A stretch of DNA of 64,000 bases from assembly GCA_026168455.1 (NCBI GenBank), contig CM047426.1, positions 70,273,986 through 70,337,985 of the forward strand, read 5' to 3'. Every line of letters starts with the position of its first letter. The first letter of the stretch is position 1. The position numbers were made by a program, and so were the translations under genes. A model generated the notes under the pieces. It saw only the letters and a list, made by a program, of their open reading frames with translations. It was not told where the DNA came from and ran no database searches. This document shows positions 44,242 through 55,839 of this stretch, one piece after another. This DNA comes from Theocolax elegans (taxonomy: Eukaryota > Arthropoda > Insecta > Hymenoptera > Cerocephalidae).

Positions 44242-44245
44242 GGGT

Positions 44246-46925
44246 TTGTTTGGCCAGGCATCATCTTCAACTAACTCTTCATTCTCCATTTTCCATGCTA
44301 ATATTAACAGACTAAAAACCCATTTTTCATCCATTAAATCATTAGTTTTACCTTCTAATCATGACATCATCGCTCTTTCCGAAACATTCCTCACTGAGTA
44401 TGACTCCTCAGACATGTTGGGCCTTTCGAACTACACACTACATAGGTTGGATCGTGTTGAAAAGGAGGGGGGGGGGGGGTGTGGCGGCCTACATCAGGAG
44501 TAATCTTGAGGTTAGGCTTGTAGCTCACTCTGACCCTGTCTTTTCCAATTTCACGGAGTATATGATTTTTCAAATCCACAGTCAAACTAGCTCGTTACTT
44601 TTTTGTGTGGTTTACAGGAGGCCCTCAGCGACCTATCCATCGAATTTCTTTGATTCAGTAACTCATTTCTTACACACCTGTGATCAGGTTGTCATTACCG
44701 GGGATTTTAACGTTAATATGTGCAAGAAGGATGGGTCGTCAACCATGTTGGAATCATATTTCGAATCATTGAACCTTTTCCTAGTCAAATCCGATCCTAC
44801 TCATCATACTCATACCTCAACTACCTCATCTCATACATGGCTTGACTTGTTTATTGTACGCAACCCTCCGCCTGTTTTCAATTACTTTAAATCTCCGGTG
44901 CCCTTTGCAGCAGGTCATGACTTCATTGTTCTGGAACTCGAATTTTCTAAACCACTACCTGTTGCAAAGAGGATATGGTCGCGCAATATTACCCGGATTG
45001 ATCTGATGGAGGCTGTTGCGATATTCTCCGCTGCTTTTGATCGTGCTTCATCTCTTCCTATCACGTATACTGCATCATCTTCCTCATCTGCATCTCTCAC
45101 CTCACCTAACTCGTCTGGCCACACTCTCTCTTCCCCGTTTTCCTCCGTTCTTTCGCCATCTCCTTCTCCTACTCCCTTCAACAACCTCCTTCCCAACCTC
45201 GTATCGTCTATTCTACATACCTTTGACTCCCTTGCACCGGCAAGACTCATCACTATCAGATACTCCACCAAACCCTAGATCACTCCATCTATAAGACATT
45301 CAATCAAAACCCGAAACTTGGCTTTTAAGAGGTACTTGTCCACGGGCCTGAGCTCAGACTACCAGATCTATAAAGATCTTCGGAGGCTAGTTAAGAACTC
45401 CATAGACTCATGCAAATTTACGTATTTCAGTAGCAAAATCAACGCGGCATCTGATGCTGCAGGTTTGTGGAAGCAGCTCAGGAACATGGGTCTTGCGACT
45501 AAGTCATCTCGGTCACCCCTTACCATGTTTTCATTAGATCAGCTAAACACTCACTATGCATCCATCTCTCATTCACCTACTCGCTTCGATCTTGTTCATT
45601 TTCAGTCACTCATCTCATCCTCTAGCGTCTTGCCTCCCTTTTACCCTTCCACGTCCTTCCACTTTGTTCCTATCACTCCATACAAGATCCTGTCTACCAT
45701 CTCCAGGGCTTCATCTAAGGCCATAGGCTTTGATGGAATCTCTGTTTCTATGCTGAAATGCTTAGCACCTCAGATTGCACCCCACCTTGCCGAGTTATTC
45801 AACTCCTACCTATCAACCGAATCTTTTCCAGAGCCTTGGAAGAAATCTCTCCTTTTTCCATTGGCCAAGTCGGGCAGGATGATCTCGCCGTCTGATACTA
45901 GGCCCATCGCTAAGCTCTGCGAAATCTCCAAGATTCTTGAGAAAATTGTTTACAAGCAATTAATGGAATACTTAAATAATAATGATTTGCTCATGGAGAG
46001 ACAAGCGGGCTTTCGGCGGGGGCACAGTACCCAGACGGCCCTAATTGGCGTACTCGATGATATTAGGAGAGCGATTGATAAGCGCATGATTACCGTCCTC
46101 ATCCTGTTCGACTTCTCTAAAACGTTTGATTCGGTTCCACACGATATCTTATTGCGTAAACTGCGATCTCTGGGCTGTTCCGACACGGTCATGTCCTGGT
46201 TTTTCCACTACCTCGTGGGCCGTTCCCAGGCAGTGGTGGATGAACTAGACTCTAGTTCAGCCTGGCTTGACACATCTAGGGGGGTTCCTCAGGGAAGTGT
46301 CCTTGGCCCACTTCTTTTCTCTATTTTTATTAATGACCTGCCGAGGGTCTTAAAGCACTCAAATCACATGATTTTCGCGGATGACACCCAAATCTATCAC
46401 TCATTCCCTCCTGCTGATCTCGCCCTGGGAGTCCAGAAAATCTCAGAAGACGCAAATGCGGTGGAAAATTGGTCGAGATCAAACGGATTAAGTCTGAATG
46501 TAAACAAAACGAAAGTGTTGATTCTGGGTAGTCAGGCTTTTATCTTGCGCATTGATTTAGATTCGGCTCCTAAAATCAAGATCGGTGACAATTCCCTCGA
46601 GTATGCTTTAGAGGTCAAATCACTGGGCGTTTGGATTACCCCCACCCTGGATTGGTCTCGCCAGGTCGCGTCGATATCACAGCGCGTTCATGGAGTCTTG
46701 CACTCTCTGAGATTCTTCAAACGTGCTCTCTCGCGACAAAATAGGAAACATCTTGTAGAGTCGCTTGTTTTCCCACACTTTGACTACGCCTCTGCGGTAT
46801 TTCACGATCTAGACGCCACTAAAAACCTTAAACTCCAACGTTTATTAAACGCTTGCGTTCGCTTTGTGTGGGGAAACATACCCTGGAGAGAGCACGTAAC
46901 TTGGTTGGTTATCGGTCGAACTTAG
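44246..46925 (+). pseudogene. LINE ORF2: endonuclease and reverse transcriptase
   Basis: The endonuclease begins SIFHANINRLKTHF, then ALSETFLTEYD, a frameshift at the G-run 44466-44479, AAYIRSNL, VVITGDFNVNM and AAGHDFIVLELEF. One stop lies at 45278. RT runs 45318-46925 with LAKSGRMISPSDTRPI, RQAGFRRGHSTQTAL, GVPQGSVLGPLLFSIFINDL and FADDTQIYHSF, then a stop. The remaining C-terminus continues in other frames to about 47280. It is a CR1/Jockey-type non-LTR retrotransposon; the exact clade cannot be set by eye. Confidence 0.9.
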
Positions 46926-47280
46926 GAGATCCCTCTTCATCGGCTGTAGTGCCTACAATATTATCTCCCATAGATCCCCATCCTATATTGCTTGTCACTT
47001 TACCCTTCGCGATGCTTCCTTTTCTTCTCGAACTTCCTCTCGTCACCCACCCCTTTCCCTCTTTTACCTTCCTCCTAGGACCGAAGCCTTTAACAATTCT
47101 TACCTAATTACAGCCTCTTGCCTTATTAACAGTCTTCCCTTTACCAACTTCGACCCGCTCCTCTTCCCTTCTTTTAAATCCTCACTGGCACTACATCTCT
47201 CTGAGCTTGATCGACGGGCGTGGGATTCGAGAGTGGTTGATGAGGGTTTAGAGTGCCCTCCTTTACCCGATCTCTAGTCT

Positions 47281-47739
47281 TTACTTTATTTCTAGTCATG
47301 ATTAATAGTACTGCGGCTTTTATGTATTTATTTATTTATTTATTTTCTATGTGTTTTGTACCTTTGCGTGCGCCGTTATATACATATTTATTTATTTATT
47401 GTTTTTCTACGTTTTTATTTCTCAACGACCCATTTGTTTTTACTATATTTATCTTTTTCTTTCATCTTATTTTATATTGTTATATATATTAATTTTATCA
47501 GTTTTATTATATATATAATTTTGTTTTTATTTTATATTTTATTTGCCAGTTTTATTTTATTTTTGTTATACTGATAGTTTGTTATTTTATTTTATTGCAT
47601 TATATAAATTTGTTATATTGCAATTTTCCGACATCTATGTAATCCGATTTTTATTCTATTGTTTTAATGCTTTTAAAATTATGTATCTACTGTGTATACG
47701 GGCGCTTCCCTAAAATACCAAATAAAAGAATCAATCAAT

Positions 47740-47743
<4 letters not shown>
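47281..47743 (+). mobile_element. LINE 3' UTR and (AATC)n tail
   Basis: T-rich UTR ending ACCAAATAAAAGAATCAATC with three or four AATC repeats, then directly (CT)n. Low-complexity ORFs here are not genes. Confidence 0.75.

Positions 47744-47816
<73 letters not shown>
47744..47816 (+). repeat. (CT)n microsatellite after LINE
   Basis: About 36 uninterrupted CT repeats abut the LINE tail, matching the CT tract on its 5' side. Confidence 0.95.
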
Positions 47817-47817
<1 letters not shown>

Positions 47818-48309
47818 AACAATTTCTGTTAACGCGCACATTTCGACGTTTATAACATAATGGTCTTACTTAAATTAGAGAAGATTATACCAGTTTTATC
47901 CTGCGTCGGGCGGCCGACTTACCAAACATCACTTCAGCAAAGGGTCGGTTCTGGTGGTGACGAACGTCGGCAGTCCTGCTTGATGCAACCAAGGTTTGAA
48001 TATGATTTTGAAAAGTAGCGTGCTCTCAGAAAACTCGCGGATCCTATCTCTTTCGAATCAAGGATCGGTCTGAGTCCGCACCCCCTTGGCTCTATCATTT
48101 CGCTTGCTTTTCCCTCGCTTTCTTCCCGACCGCCAATCAGTGCTCTTCACTAATGCGCGTTTTTTCCTGATTGGCGGTTGTGGACAAATGCTTAAACATA
48201 CACAGTCACGCTGACGGCGATACCGACGATGATGTTTCGCAACTCGTCGGTGACCTAACTGTCATGGCGGTATTCGATGGAACATTAATTATAATATTTT
48301 TTTTAGGCT
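47817..48309. other. Unassigned interval before the BEN exons
   Basis: Moderate GC sequence with an inverted pair around 48130-48180 (CCGCCAATCAG ... CTGATTGGCGG). A short ORF from 48171 could be a 5' exon of the BEN-type gene, but nothing proves it. Confidence 0.4.
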
Positions 48310-49030
48310 CAACAAGAAAAAATGTGTTTTTCACATTTAAAAATCCACACGTTCGTATTTGTAATAGATGAGTCCGAAGAAACAGAAAATTATAATTCAA
48401 ACAACGAATCTGAAGTTTGTAAATCATCCAGTACCTCTAAAAATGACATTTATAAATATTGCAGAGAGAATGATAAAAAAGTATTTTATAGTTTTGATTT
48501 TATACATTAAAAAATAATAAATTTTACATAACCATCTTTCTTTTTATTATTTATTTATTTGTACAGGTAAAAGAGCTTATTAAAGGGTCAGAAGTATTTA
48601 TAATATCCTCTGAATTATTAAATATTAGAAATACATCCAAAAAGTCAACGGAATTAGCTAGAGCTCTATTTAGAGCAATTTTTAGAGAAGACGCTTTAAG
48701 TAACTGTTCTTTGACGGATGCTAAACCTAAAGTTGTACGAAATCAGATACAATTAGACAAGGGTTCCCTGAAAATGCAGTTAATACAATATTAAGTGAGA
48801 TTAACAATAAAGATTTAATTATTATATTATGAATATATTAATTATACTAATATATGTATATATTATTATATATAGATAGCGTATGCTTTACAATATGAAA
48901 AAAACAAAGGATGGGAAATGCAAAGTAGACAACAAATAAAAGGAAGTGTCCGCTCTTTGCTTCAAGAGTACAAGTCAAGGAATTTAAAAAATGCGTTACT
49001 TAAGAGTAGCTGGGGCAAAGAGGATTCTGA
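48310..49030 (+). pseudogene. BEN-domain gene fragment with probable introns
   Basis: Exon-like blocks. About 48310-48510 encodes an acidic, Ser/Asn-rich linker (DESEETENYNSNNESEV). About 48565-48795 follows a TTATTTGTACAG acceptor and encodes SELLNIRNTSKKSTELARAL and FRAIFREDALSNCSLTD, the pattern of the first helices of a BEN domain (DNA/protein-binding in chromatin factors). The frame then slips near LDKG. About 48883-49030 follows TATAG and encodes AYALQYEKNKGWEMQSRQQI, like the last BEN helices. It lies just outside the Polinton genes and could be host-derived, Polinton cargo or an independent fragment. Confidence 0.55.
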
Positions 49031-49429
49031 GACACTTACTATCAGAGCAGGTTCTGATCCGTGCTAAAAGTTTCCTACCTTGCTGACCGATGGTAATACC
49101 GACGCAAGCTACTTTACAAAGCCTGGCATATCGATGCGCGCCCCCTAATAAGAACCAGCTTTACCATGACATATCGATAAGAACCTGCTTTACCATAGCA
49201 TATCGATGCGAGCGCCCCCTGAATCTAACCTAATTTACGATGGTATCGATGCGAGCGTCCCCCATTGGCGCGCGCGCGCGCCATCTTGCCAACGCGACAT
49301 ACTCTGCTGTATCGACTTTGTCATTATAAAATTAATTATAGTTATTAATGATATGTGGGAATGGAAAGATGGTGATAAAAAAAACTTTATCTGTATTGTA
49401 AGATATTTATTAATTCTTTTAAATAACAT
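49031..49429. other. Possible left border region of the Polinton
   Basis: Contains three degenerate copies of a motif TTTACCAT...CATATCGAT...GCGCCCCC (about 49100-49250) and a GCGCGCGCGCGC run at 49267. I could not find a matching inverted terminal repeat on the right side. Confidence 0.4.
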
Positions 49430-50664
49430 TTATACAAGTTTTTTTACATCTCCGCTAATAGGGTTATATTGTACAATACGATCATGTAATATTAAGCAGT
49501 AAGCTGTAGTTCCTGCAGGAATATTATTTTTAACTTCAAACTCTAGACATACATCGACAGCATCTTCCTTTAGTGTTTCGTTTAGTTTGAACAATCGATA
49601 ACAATTAGTGGTGCAATTCTTTTAAATTCAGTTTTAGTTAATAATGGATCTACAATATTGTCTTCGTTATAATTAACATTTTGAAATTTTGCATACATAT
49701 CATACAAGAGAGCATACTGATTATGTGATATATCAAGATTTAAATTTCCATAAGGATAATATTGTGAGTTAAGAAATAGTTTTATATTGCTAATGTCGCA
49801 ATGATCAAACCTACTTGCATTCATGAAATTTATATTTTTTCGATTATTTTGAAATGCTACGATTACAAATCTTGGTTTTCCCAACTGATTAGTTTTTTTT
49901 ACAGTCCAGATGTGTTGTGATGTTGATGGAAGCATTAGATATTCATACAATTCCCAAGACCGTCAGAAGCTCATGTACATATTTTTGAATATAATTAAAT
50001 AATTGTATTTTACGTCGGTCTGACATTACTGTGTAAGGCATCAACCATTCTATACGATTTAAGTGAATCTTGATTCGTAGATATTTCTCACATTTACTTT
50101 AAAAGATTCTTGTACAACAGCATTCAAGTAATTTCTAGATCTCATAAGTATGAGCTCATGTTTAACATGAATAACAATTTTTCGATAATCTTCAGTGAAT
50201 CCTAAAATCATAGAAAATGGTATAGAAACGTCAAAATATCTATTATTATCAGTTATTTGATTTTTTTCTTCGACATCTAACCACCCAGCATTTTTTTAAA
50301 ATTTGCTTTGATTGGGACTATAGGAGATGTAACCTTTAATAAGACTAGTTAGTCCTACATTTTTACATCTATCGATTTCTATCGCATCAATTTCATATCG
50401 AATTTCTTCGAATAAATGGCAAATAGCATTATTTACTAAAGTTATGTGAGGTAAGGCAGTTCCATCAGCTTTTGTTATTTGTCCACAAATGTGAAGTGAA
50501 CTTTTGTATGGTAAAAGGCATAGATCTTGATGTTGTATGGATATACGAATTTCATCACTATTGTTGAATGCTAGTAAAGTGTATGGCTGATCCGCATGTA
50601 TTTCTTGATGTACTATCGATTCATCAAACACAACTGGTGACTGTACATTTAGTATTTCCTCCAT
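49430..50664 (-). pseudogene. Polinton major capsid protein, double jelly-roll type
   Basis: Minus-strand blocks. N-terminus at 50664-50296 (EEILNVQSPVVFDE, DEIRISIQHQDLCLLPYKSS, FEEIRYEIDAIEIDR). Degraded middle at 50290-49960. Then 49950-49582 (YLMLPSTSQHIWTVKKTNQL, KPRFVIVAFQNNRKN, APLIVIDCS). After a frameshift, the C-terminus DAVDVCLEFEVKNNI...TTAYCLILHDR ends at 49430. This is the insect Polinton/adintovirus double-jelly-roll family that forms the hexon-like shell. At least two frameshifts and several stops are present. It is co-directional with the penton-like and minor capsid genes. Confidence 0.85.
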
Positions 50665-50876
50665 TTCGTTGACAACAACAGCATATTAAAATGCAACTTA
50701 TTTTTTGTTGTTTAGTCTTCTTTTCCTTATGTCGACGATTATGAGACTCAAGCTCATTAAAAATTGAATGTTTTGACGTGTTAGTCTGTTGACTGTTTGA
50801 GGACGATTGATCGTCTGACGGCATGGTGACGAGTTAATATACCCTCTACCAACCTTAGCATTAAAAACAATTCCCA

Positions 50877-51542
50877 TCACGTCACTTTTTTTAAATGTAA
50901 GCGAATTGTGATAACCTCATCACGAAGATTTACTAAGTCACCGTCTTGATCCATGATACGTAATTGCAAGTAGTCGATAATTTTTACAGATATAGGTAAG
51001 TAAATAATTTGCTTTGGAACCTCAATAATTTTATATCCTGGTGGTACAGAAAGAAAAAATTCATGCATTGTATGAACTTTATTTTGGTTAATGTACGCTC
51101 CTAAAGTAATATTACAACAACTTGCAGTGCGTTTACTTTGAGAATGGCTACTGGTAAGTCAGATGTATGACATATAGGGTGGTAAGAGGCGTCCGATAGA
51201 GTCATGTGGACGAAAATCAATCTGATGACTGGATGTAATAATAATGCGCGACGTGTTGTTGTTTGGTTTCATACTAATTTTTATATTTTTTGATTTAAGA
51301 ATTTCCAATAATGTTTTCTCAAGATCTTCTATTTCATAACTACCTGTAGCTAGTTTAATAGTTTCAGTTCCAATGTAAAATTTATTGTGTCCAAAATCAA
51401 TGTTTGGAATTGAGTTGAATGTTAACAGTTCAACGAGACCTAAAGCGTATGTCTTGTCGTGATCTAATTCAATAGGTGGAAAATAGTGAGTCTCCAAGAC
51501 TGAGGAGGTACCTGATAAGCTGAGAGTCAGAGATTCAATCAT
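50877..51542 (-). pseudogene. Polinton penton-like capsid protein
   Basis: The N-terminal block 51542-51159 starts MIESLTLSLSGTSSVLETHY and has LVELLTFNSIPNIDF, TGSYEIEDLEKTLLEI and IDFRPHDSIGRLL. After a stop near 51159, the C-terminal block 51068-50877 reads HEFFLSVPPGYKIIEVPKQI...LQLRIMDQDGDLVNL...ITIRLHL. Both blocks match the two halves of one Polinton protein, generally viewed as the penton-like single jelly-roll. The homology is recalled; the fold assignment is inference. Confidence 0.72.
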
Positions 51543-51600
51543 CTTGACTGTTCATCTATTACTAAAATCTTAACATCAGCAACATTTATTTATAAAGATT

Positions 51601-51990
51601 CTAATTATCTGTATGGTTCAACAAAATTGCTAGAAATTTTAAGCAGAGGTGTCCACAAATAAAATAATTAAATTCTTGATATCTTTTATAATCATATTGA
51701 ATTTTATTATTTTTTAAGTAATTAATAATATCTGTGAGTGGTCTCAAATCTCCAAAACTGTCGAAATAGGAAACGTTGTTACCATCTTTGCGATAAGCTA
51801 CCCAATGAGTACCACGACCAGTTTTGTTATCGAGATTTGCAATAGCTGATTCCTTATTCCATGGACCACTGCGAGGTAATGAACCTCACATAAACACTCC
51901 AAGAAAATTTGATATTTTTAATTTCTGAACATGTTTAAGTATATCGAGTTCATTCAGAGGTCGATGAGGAAGTATTATTTTGATAAAGTT
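51601..51990 (-). pseudogene. Polinton adenain-like cysteine protease
   Basis: Minus-strand frame ending at 51601: VQKLKISNFLGVFM, stop, then GTHWVAYRKDG (catalytic His), VSYFDSFGDL (Asp), and YFICGHLCLKFL (catalytic Cys in CGHLC). This is the Ulp1/adenovirus-protease family that matures capsids of Polintons and adenoviruses. One TGA lies near 51890. It was missed as an ORF because of that stop. Confidence 0.8.
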
Positions 51991-52809
51991 TTTTTTTCTT
52001 GCACGTGTTTCTTTTTCTTACATATTTTATTACTATTATTAACGATTATACCGAAACCTTTTTGATGTGGTTTCAAATATAAACCTTTTCCAATAGCTAG
52101 TGATTTCATATGTAGGTTATGTCTTTTTTGCTCTTCCAATTGTTTATTAGCAGCACTGGTTCTATTAACAGCATTTGCTATGCCAACAGCGCCACCTGCC
52201 AAAGAACAAACGGCACTGAAATCTGCAAATATTGGATTGAGCGCCGGTAAGAAATCACCCATTTTTGGAATGGGTAGTATTCTTGATAATATTATTTTAC
52301 GTTTACCTCCCAGCTTCTTTACACCGTCTCGTGCAGCTTTTAACGCAGATTTAACAACTACTTTTGAATTAATACTAGGTGTAATGAACTTTAATGTATT
52401 ATTAATTATTGTTTTTAATGAAAATTTTTTTTTTCTGTTTATTTTTACGTTTTTTCACTCCCATACCAAGTTTAGATTTAATTTTCATAACGTTTGTTAT
52501 AGCATAAACTGTAGCTTTTTCACCAAAATTAGCGTCCTTTGCAAACACACGATTCCACGCCTACTCTGCTAAAACTCAATCGGCAGCGTTTCTAGCAGCA
52601 ATATTTTCCTGGTTCTGTGAGTAAGCAATATCGTGTTCCTTACAAGAAGCGTCCAATGGATTAATACCAGGACCTCCACGTTCTAACCTCTTTTTTAATT
52701 TAGTACCTGGTCCACAATATTGATAGTTTGGTACATGCAGTTCGAATGGTAATTTATTAATAAGTTTGTTTAGTGCACCTTTATCTTTGTGAACAATCAT
52801 TTCACTCAC
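51975..52809 (-). pseudogene. Polinton minor capsid protein with parvovirus-type phospholipase A2 domain
   Basis: The N-terminal 78 residues (52809-52576) hold YCGPGTKL (31-38, Ca-binding loop) and LDASCKEHDIAY (52-63, catalytic His59-Asp60), the phospholipase A2 fold used by parvoviruses and adintoviruses to breach endosomes. Two stops follow at about 52573 and 52563. The chain then continues (KDANFGEK, KIKSKLGMGVKKRKN), then a basic/hydrophobic part (52400-51975: LPALNPIFADFSAVCSLAGG, RHNLHMKSLAIGKGLYLKPH), a glycine-alanine membrane-active stretch. It is non-functional as read. Confidence 0.85.
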
Positions 52810-52945
52810 TTCAAGTGAACAATCAACACTTCAATGAACTTTGTGAACAATCATTTCACTCACTTCAAGTATGAATGACTCTGAATCGTATAAATACTTC
52901 CTTTTATACTATTAGTCAACAGGTGTGATTGAAACTTTGAAAGCG

Positions 52946-53406
52946 ATGGATTTCAAAAAACAATCTCTTAAACTTCCAGTCATACATTTTGATACTCTTA
53001 CAGTAGGTCCGTTGATACTCCGATACAGCAGGTCCTAATTCAGTTATGATTTTTGATGATATTGCGTGTGAAAAGCAGGGTAATGTAAAAGCTTTCTATT
53101 GTATGGGTAGACATAAAAATGTTGATTATTTCTATCTTTGTCAATCATATGCACAAGTATCGAAACATTTAGTTAGAGATAACGTAAATTTTTTAATAAT
53201 TTTTCGACACAATGATATGAATTTAAAACATGTGTACAATGATCATGTTAATACTGACATGACATATCAACGTTTCAAAGACTTGTGTTCATCCTGTTGG
53301 AATAGTAATCATGGTCTTAGTATTAGATAAAGATCGAGAAATAAATGATGGTAGATATAGAAAAGGATTTGTTCAATTTCTTATAAATGCAACATTAACC
53401 GTTTGA
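52946..53406 (+). pseudogene. Polinton packaging ATPase, internally deleted
   Basis: Starts MDFKKQSLKLPVIHF at 52946, the usual beginning of the A32/FtsK-type genome-packaging ATPase, then falls into a stop. From 53046 it resumes at the Walker B region (SVMIFDDIACEKQ) and sensor region (FYLCQSYAQVSKHLVRDN, FLIIFRHNDMNLKHVYNDHV). After a frameshift near 53310 it ends VLDKDREINDGRYRKGF. The whole segment with the Walker A P-loop is absent, so the gene has lost its ATP-binding site. Confidence 0.8.
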
Positions 53407-53442
53407 AACAGTCATTCTAGTCCAAGTCTTTGAAGAGTCAAC

Positions 53443-54480
53443 ATGACTGATTTTATTGAGCAAATTAATGTTCTACAGCAAATGAAAAAAGCTCGTAATG
53501 CCATCAAGCGCAAATATGATTTACTCAAATCAAGCAAAACTAATACTGAAAAAATTTTAAAGGAAACATTTAAACCTATGGCTCAACCTCTTAAAAAATT
53601 AGTTAACGTTTCTGAAACACCTTTCCACCAATAGAAGATAAAAAAGTTAAGTTGGCATGTAAAGAATGAAGTAAAATCAGAGTTTAAAACTAAAGAATTA
53701 AAGAGTGAAGAAAAGAATGATTTTGATGATGATGACGAAGTAGGCTACATGTCTGCAGTTAGTGATGTTGATACCCCACCAACATCTCCAAACTTTGATC
53801 TTGAGAATAAATACATTACAATGCTTCGAAGAGGAGAAACTAAAATATTAGACATTGTGTACGGTGTAAGAAAGTTTATGAATGATACGTTTAAAATTGG
53901 TTATAGCCCTATATCATTTGATAATGATGATATTATTATAGGTAATAAAAAGTATAAAAAAAGTCCTGGTCTTGTACAATTATTATTTAAAAAAGAACCT
54001 GACAATACAGTAATTAATAAAGTAGATTTGAATGCTTATAGTGAAATTATTAACAATAGGAATGCTTTTAGAAAGTATTATAAATCAGCTGAAAAAACAC
54101 GAGAACAATATAGTAACAAGTATAATAATTATATTAAAAAGTTAATTAAAAATAAACGACATACTGGTACTGGATTATCATTACCTCCACCACAAAAAAT
54201 CGTTTACAAACATGCTACAACTGACTATATATATTGGGACAATCCTAACGAACTGGTAGATCGTTTAAGGCAGAGACCTCCCCGAAACAGAACGAAACAT
54301 TTATTTTTGTTATTTAATAATCACAAAAACGATATTGCATTTTCGTTTCTTTTCGTTATTAATAACAAAATCAGAAATAATTTTCGCGTAGTTTCGTTGT
54401 TTCAAATTAAACTTTAAGGCTGTTGTTAGTTGAAACATCAGCTGGCAATCAAAATTACGTAAACGAGATTCATTCTATCG
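53443..54480 (+). pseudogene. Conserved Polinton protein of unknown function, split by a small insertion
   Basis: Starts MTDFIEQINVLQQMKKARNA, with a charged coiled-coil-like N-terminus. A stop lies at about 53632, then an acidic linker. The conserved part runs from 53749 (MLRRGETKILDIVYGVRKFM, NKKYKKSPGLVQLLFKK) to YIYWDNPNELVDRLR. There a roughly 150-bp insert interrupts, and the tail resumes at about 54419 (LLVETSAGNQNYVNEIHSIV). I recognise this as a recurrent Polinton-neighbourhood protein but know no function. Confidence 0.7.
54271..54418. mobile_element. About 150-bp insertion with inverted ends inside a Polinton gene
   Basis: GAAACAGAACGAAAC (54284-54298) is inverted relative to GTTTCGTTGTTTC (54391-54403). 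Removing the segment rejoins ...NELVDRLR with LLLVETSAGN.... It is a likely MITE; exact ends and target duplication are unclear. Confidence 0.6.
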
Positions 54481-54501
54481 TTGATCATTAAAGATTACAG
54501 T

Positions 54502-54744
54502 ATGAGTGTTAATGTGTTTGGTAGGCACTTGGGGCATATGCCAGTTGATCGTGGTCCTCCAGGCATTGGTTACAAGTATACTCAAGATGGACAATATGAC
54601 ATTGAAAACAAGAGACTATGTAACGTGGCAGCACCAACTCAACCAAAGGATACTGTAAATCTTAAAACTCTGCAGGAGGAAATAAAAAAAATAACTGACG
54701 GCACAACACGATTATTAAATGCAATCACTGAAATAGAAAATTAG
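54502..54744 (+). CDS. Polinton fibre-like protein fragment
   Basis: Start chosen at MSVNVFGRHLGH (54502) because conserved relatives begin there; seven extra codons lie upstream. GPPGIGYKYTQDGQYDIENK and RLCNVAAPTQPKDTVNLKTL follow, then a coiled-coil end. The LCNVAxPxxPxDxVN pattern resembles the neck of trimeric phage and adenovirus-type fibres. It is only 81 residues and probably truncated by the TAG at 54742. The function is inference. Confidence 0.6.
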   Translation: MSVNVFGRHLGHMPVDRGPPGIGYKYTQDGQYDIENKRLCNVAAPTQPKDTVNLKTLQEEIKKITDGTTRLLNAITEIEN

Positions 54745-54749
54745 TAGAT

Positions 54750-54851
54750 ATGTTACGAGATGAAATTGATTTAAAAATTAAGAATTATGATGTAAAACTT
54801 GATCAAAATGTAAAAGATTATAGTCCAATTGTAAACATTGAAATTTCATAA
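54750..54851 (+). CDS. Short ORF after the fibre-like ORF
   Basis: 33 residues, MLRDEIDLKIKNYDVKLDQ..., Asp/Lys-rich and helical, in a different frame from the preceding ORF. It could be the frameshifted continuation of the fibre-like coiled coil. No independent function can be claimed. Confidence 0.3.
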   Translation: MLRDEIDLKIKNYDVKLDQNVKDYSPIVNIEIS

Positions 54852-55022
54852 ATAATAAAATTGTATAAATACATTGCAAATGTTGGTATTACAGCAAAAT
54901 AATCACAAAACAAAGGATCAACCTTCACAGCAATGGAAACAGTACCATAAAAAATTCTCTACAAACACGAATATATGCCAGAACAAAAAAGTTATAAAAA
55001 GTTATAAAAAGAAAAATAACAA

Positions 55023-55839
55023 ATGCAATCTCAGCGACGAAATTTGGTAGAAGAACTTCATAAACCAGCAGGAAGAAATTATGCACGTCGAAAGTATGAA
55101 CTACGTAATTTGAATGAAACTTGGCAAGCTAATTTAGTTGAAATGATACCTTATCACAGAGAAAATAAAGGATTTAAATATTTACTTACAGTCATTGACA
55201 CACTGTCTAAGTTTGCATGGGCTGTACCAGTAAAACAAAAAACTGGTAAAGAAGTATCAAAAGCAGTATAATGAATATTTAAAAAAGGATATGTGCCAAA
55301 GAACTTGCACTGTGACCAAGGCAAAAAATTTTACAATAAAGATTTTGATAGTCTCATGGAGAAATATAAAGTTAATTTATACTCAACTTTTAACAAACTT
55401 AAAGCTTCCATTTGCGAACGATTCAACTGCACGTTGAAAATTAATATGTGGAAAAAATTTAGTTTACAAGGTAATCATAAATGGTTAGACATCTTACCAG
55501 ATTTAATCACGAAATATAACAATACTAAACATCGAACAATGGGACTGAAATCTTCAGATGTGACAATAGCTGACGTTGGTGTAATAATTCAACGCATTTC
55601 CACTCAAAATGTCTCGAAAAAAACTGCTTAAATATACAAAGTTTACGGTTGGTGACAAAGTGCGTGTTAGTAAAAGCAAGCAAGTTTTTGAGAAAGATGC
55701 ACACCAAACTGGTCTACAGAAATGTCCAGATATATATTTAGTAGAAAAAATTATTAAAAAAAGTGGTAATAATTATTATGTAAAGTAGTTAGGATTTGAT
55801 AATTCTCATAATAGTTGGATAAATAAAAATGGTATCTAA
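55023..55839 (+). pseudogene. Polinton retrovirus-like integrase
   Basis: WQANLVEMIPY...FKYLLTVIDTLSKFAWAVPV (55120-55235) carries the first part of the DDE core. After a stop at 55269 the core continues with LHCDQGKKFYNKDF (second Asp) and ASICERFNCTLK (Glu). It is open to 55631, then in another frame gives FTVGDKVRVSKSKQVFEKDA and a chromodomain-like end, YYVK, stop, LGFDNSHNSWINKNGI, finishing at 55839. The gene is plus strand, opposite to the polymerase. Confidence 0.85.

Noticed and set aside
43200..47816. CRISPR array or prokaryotic repeats
   Set aside because: Repeats are simple dinucleotides and eukaryotic minisatellites; there are no spacer-repeat structures or cas genes.
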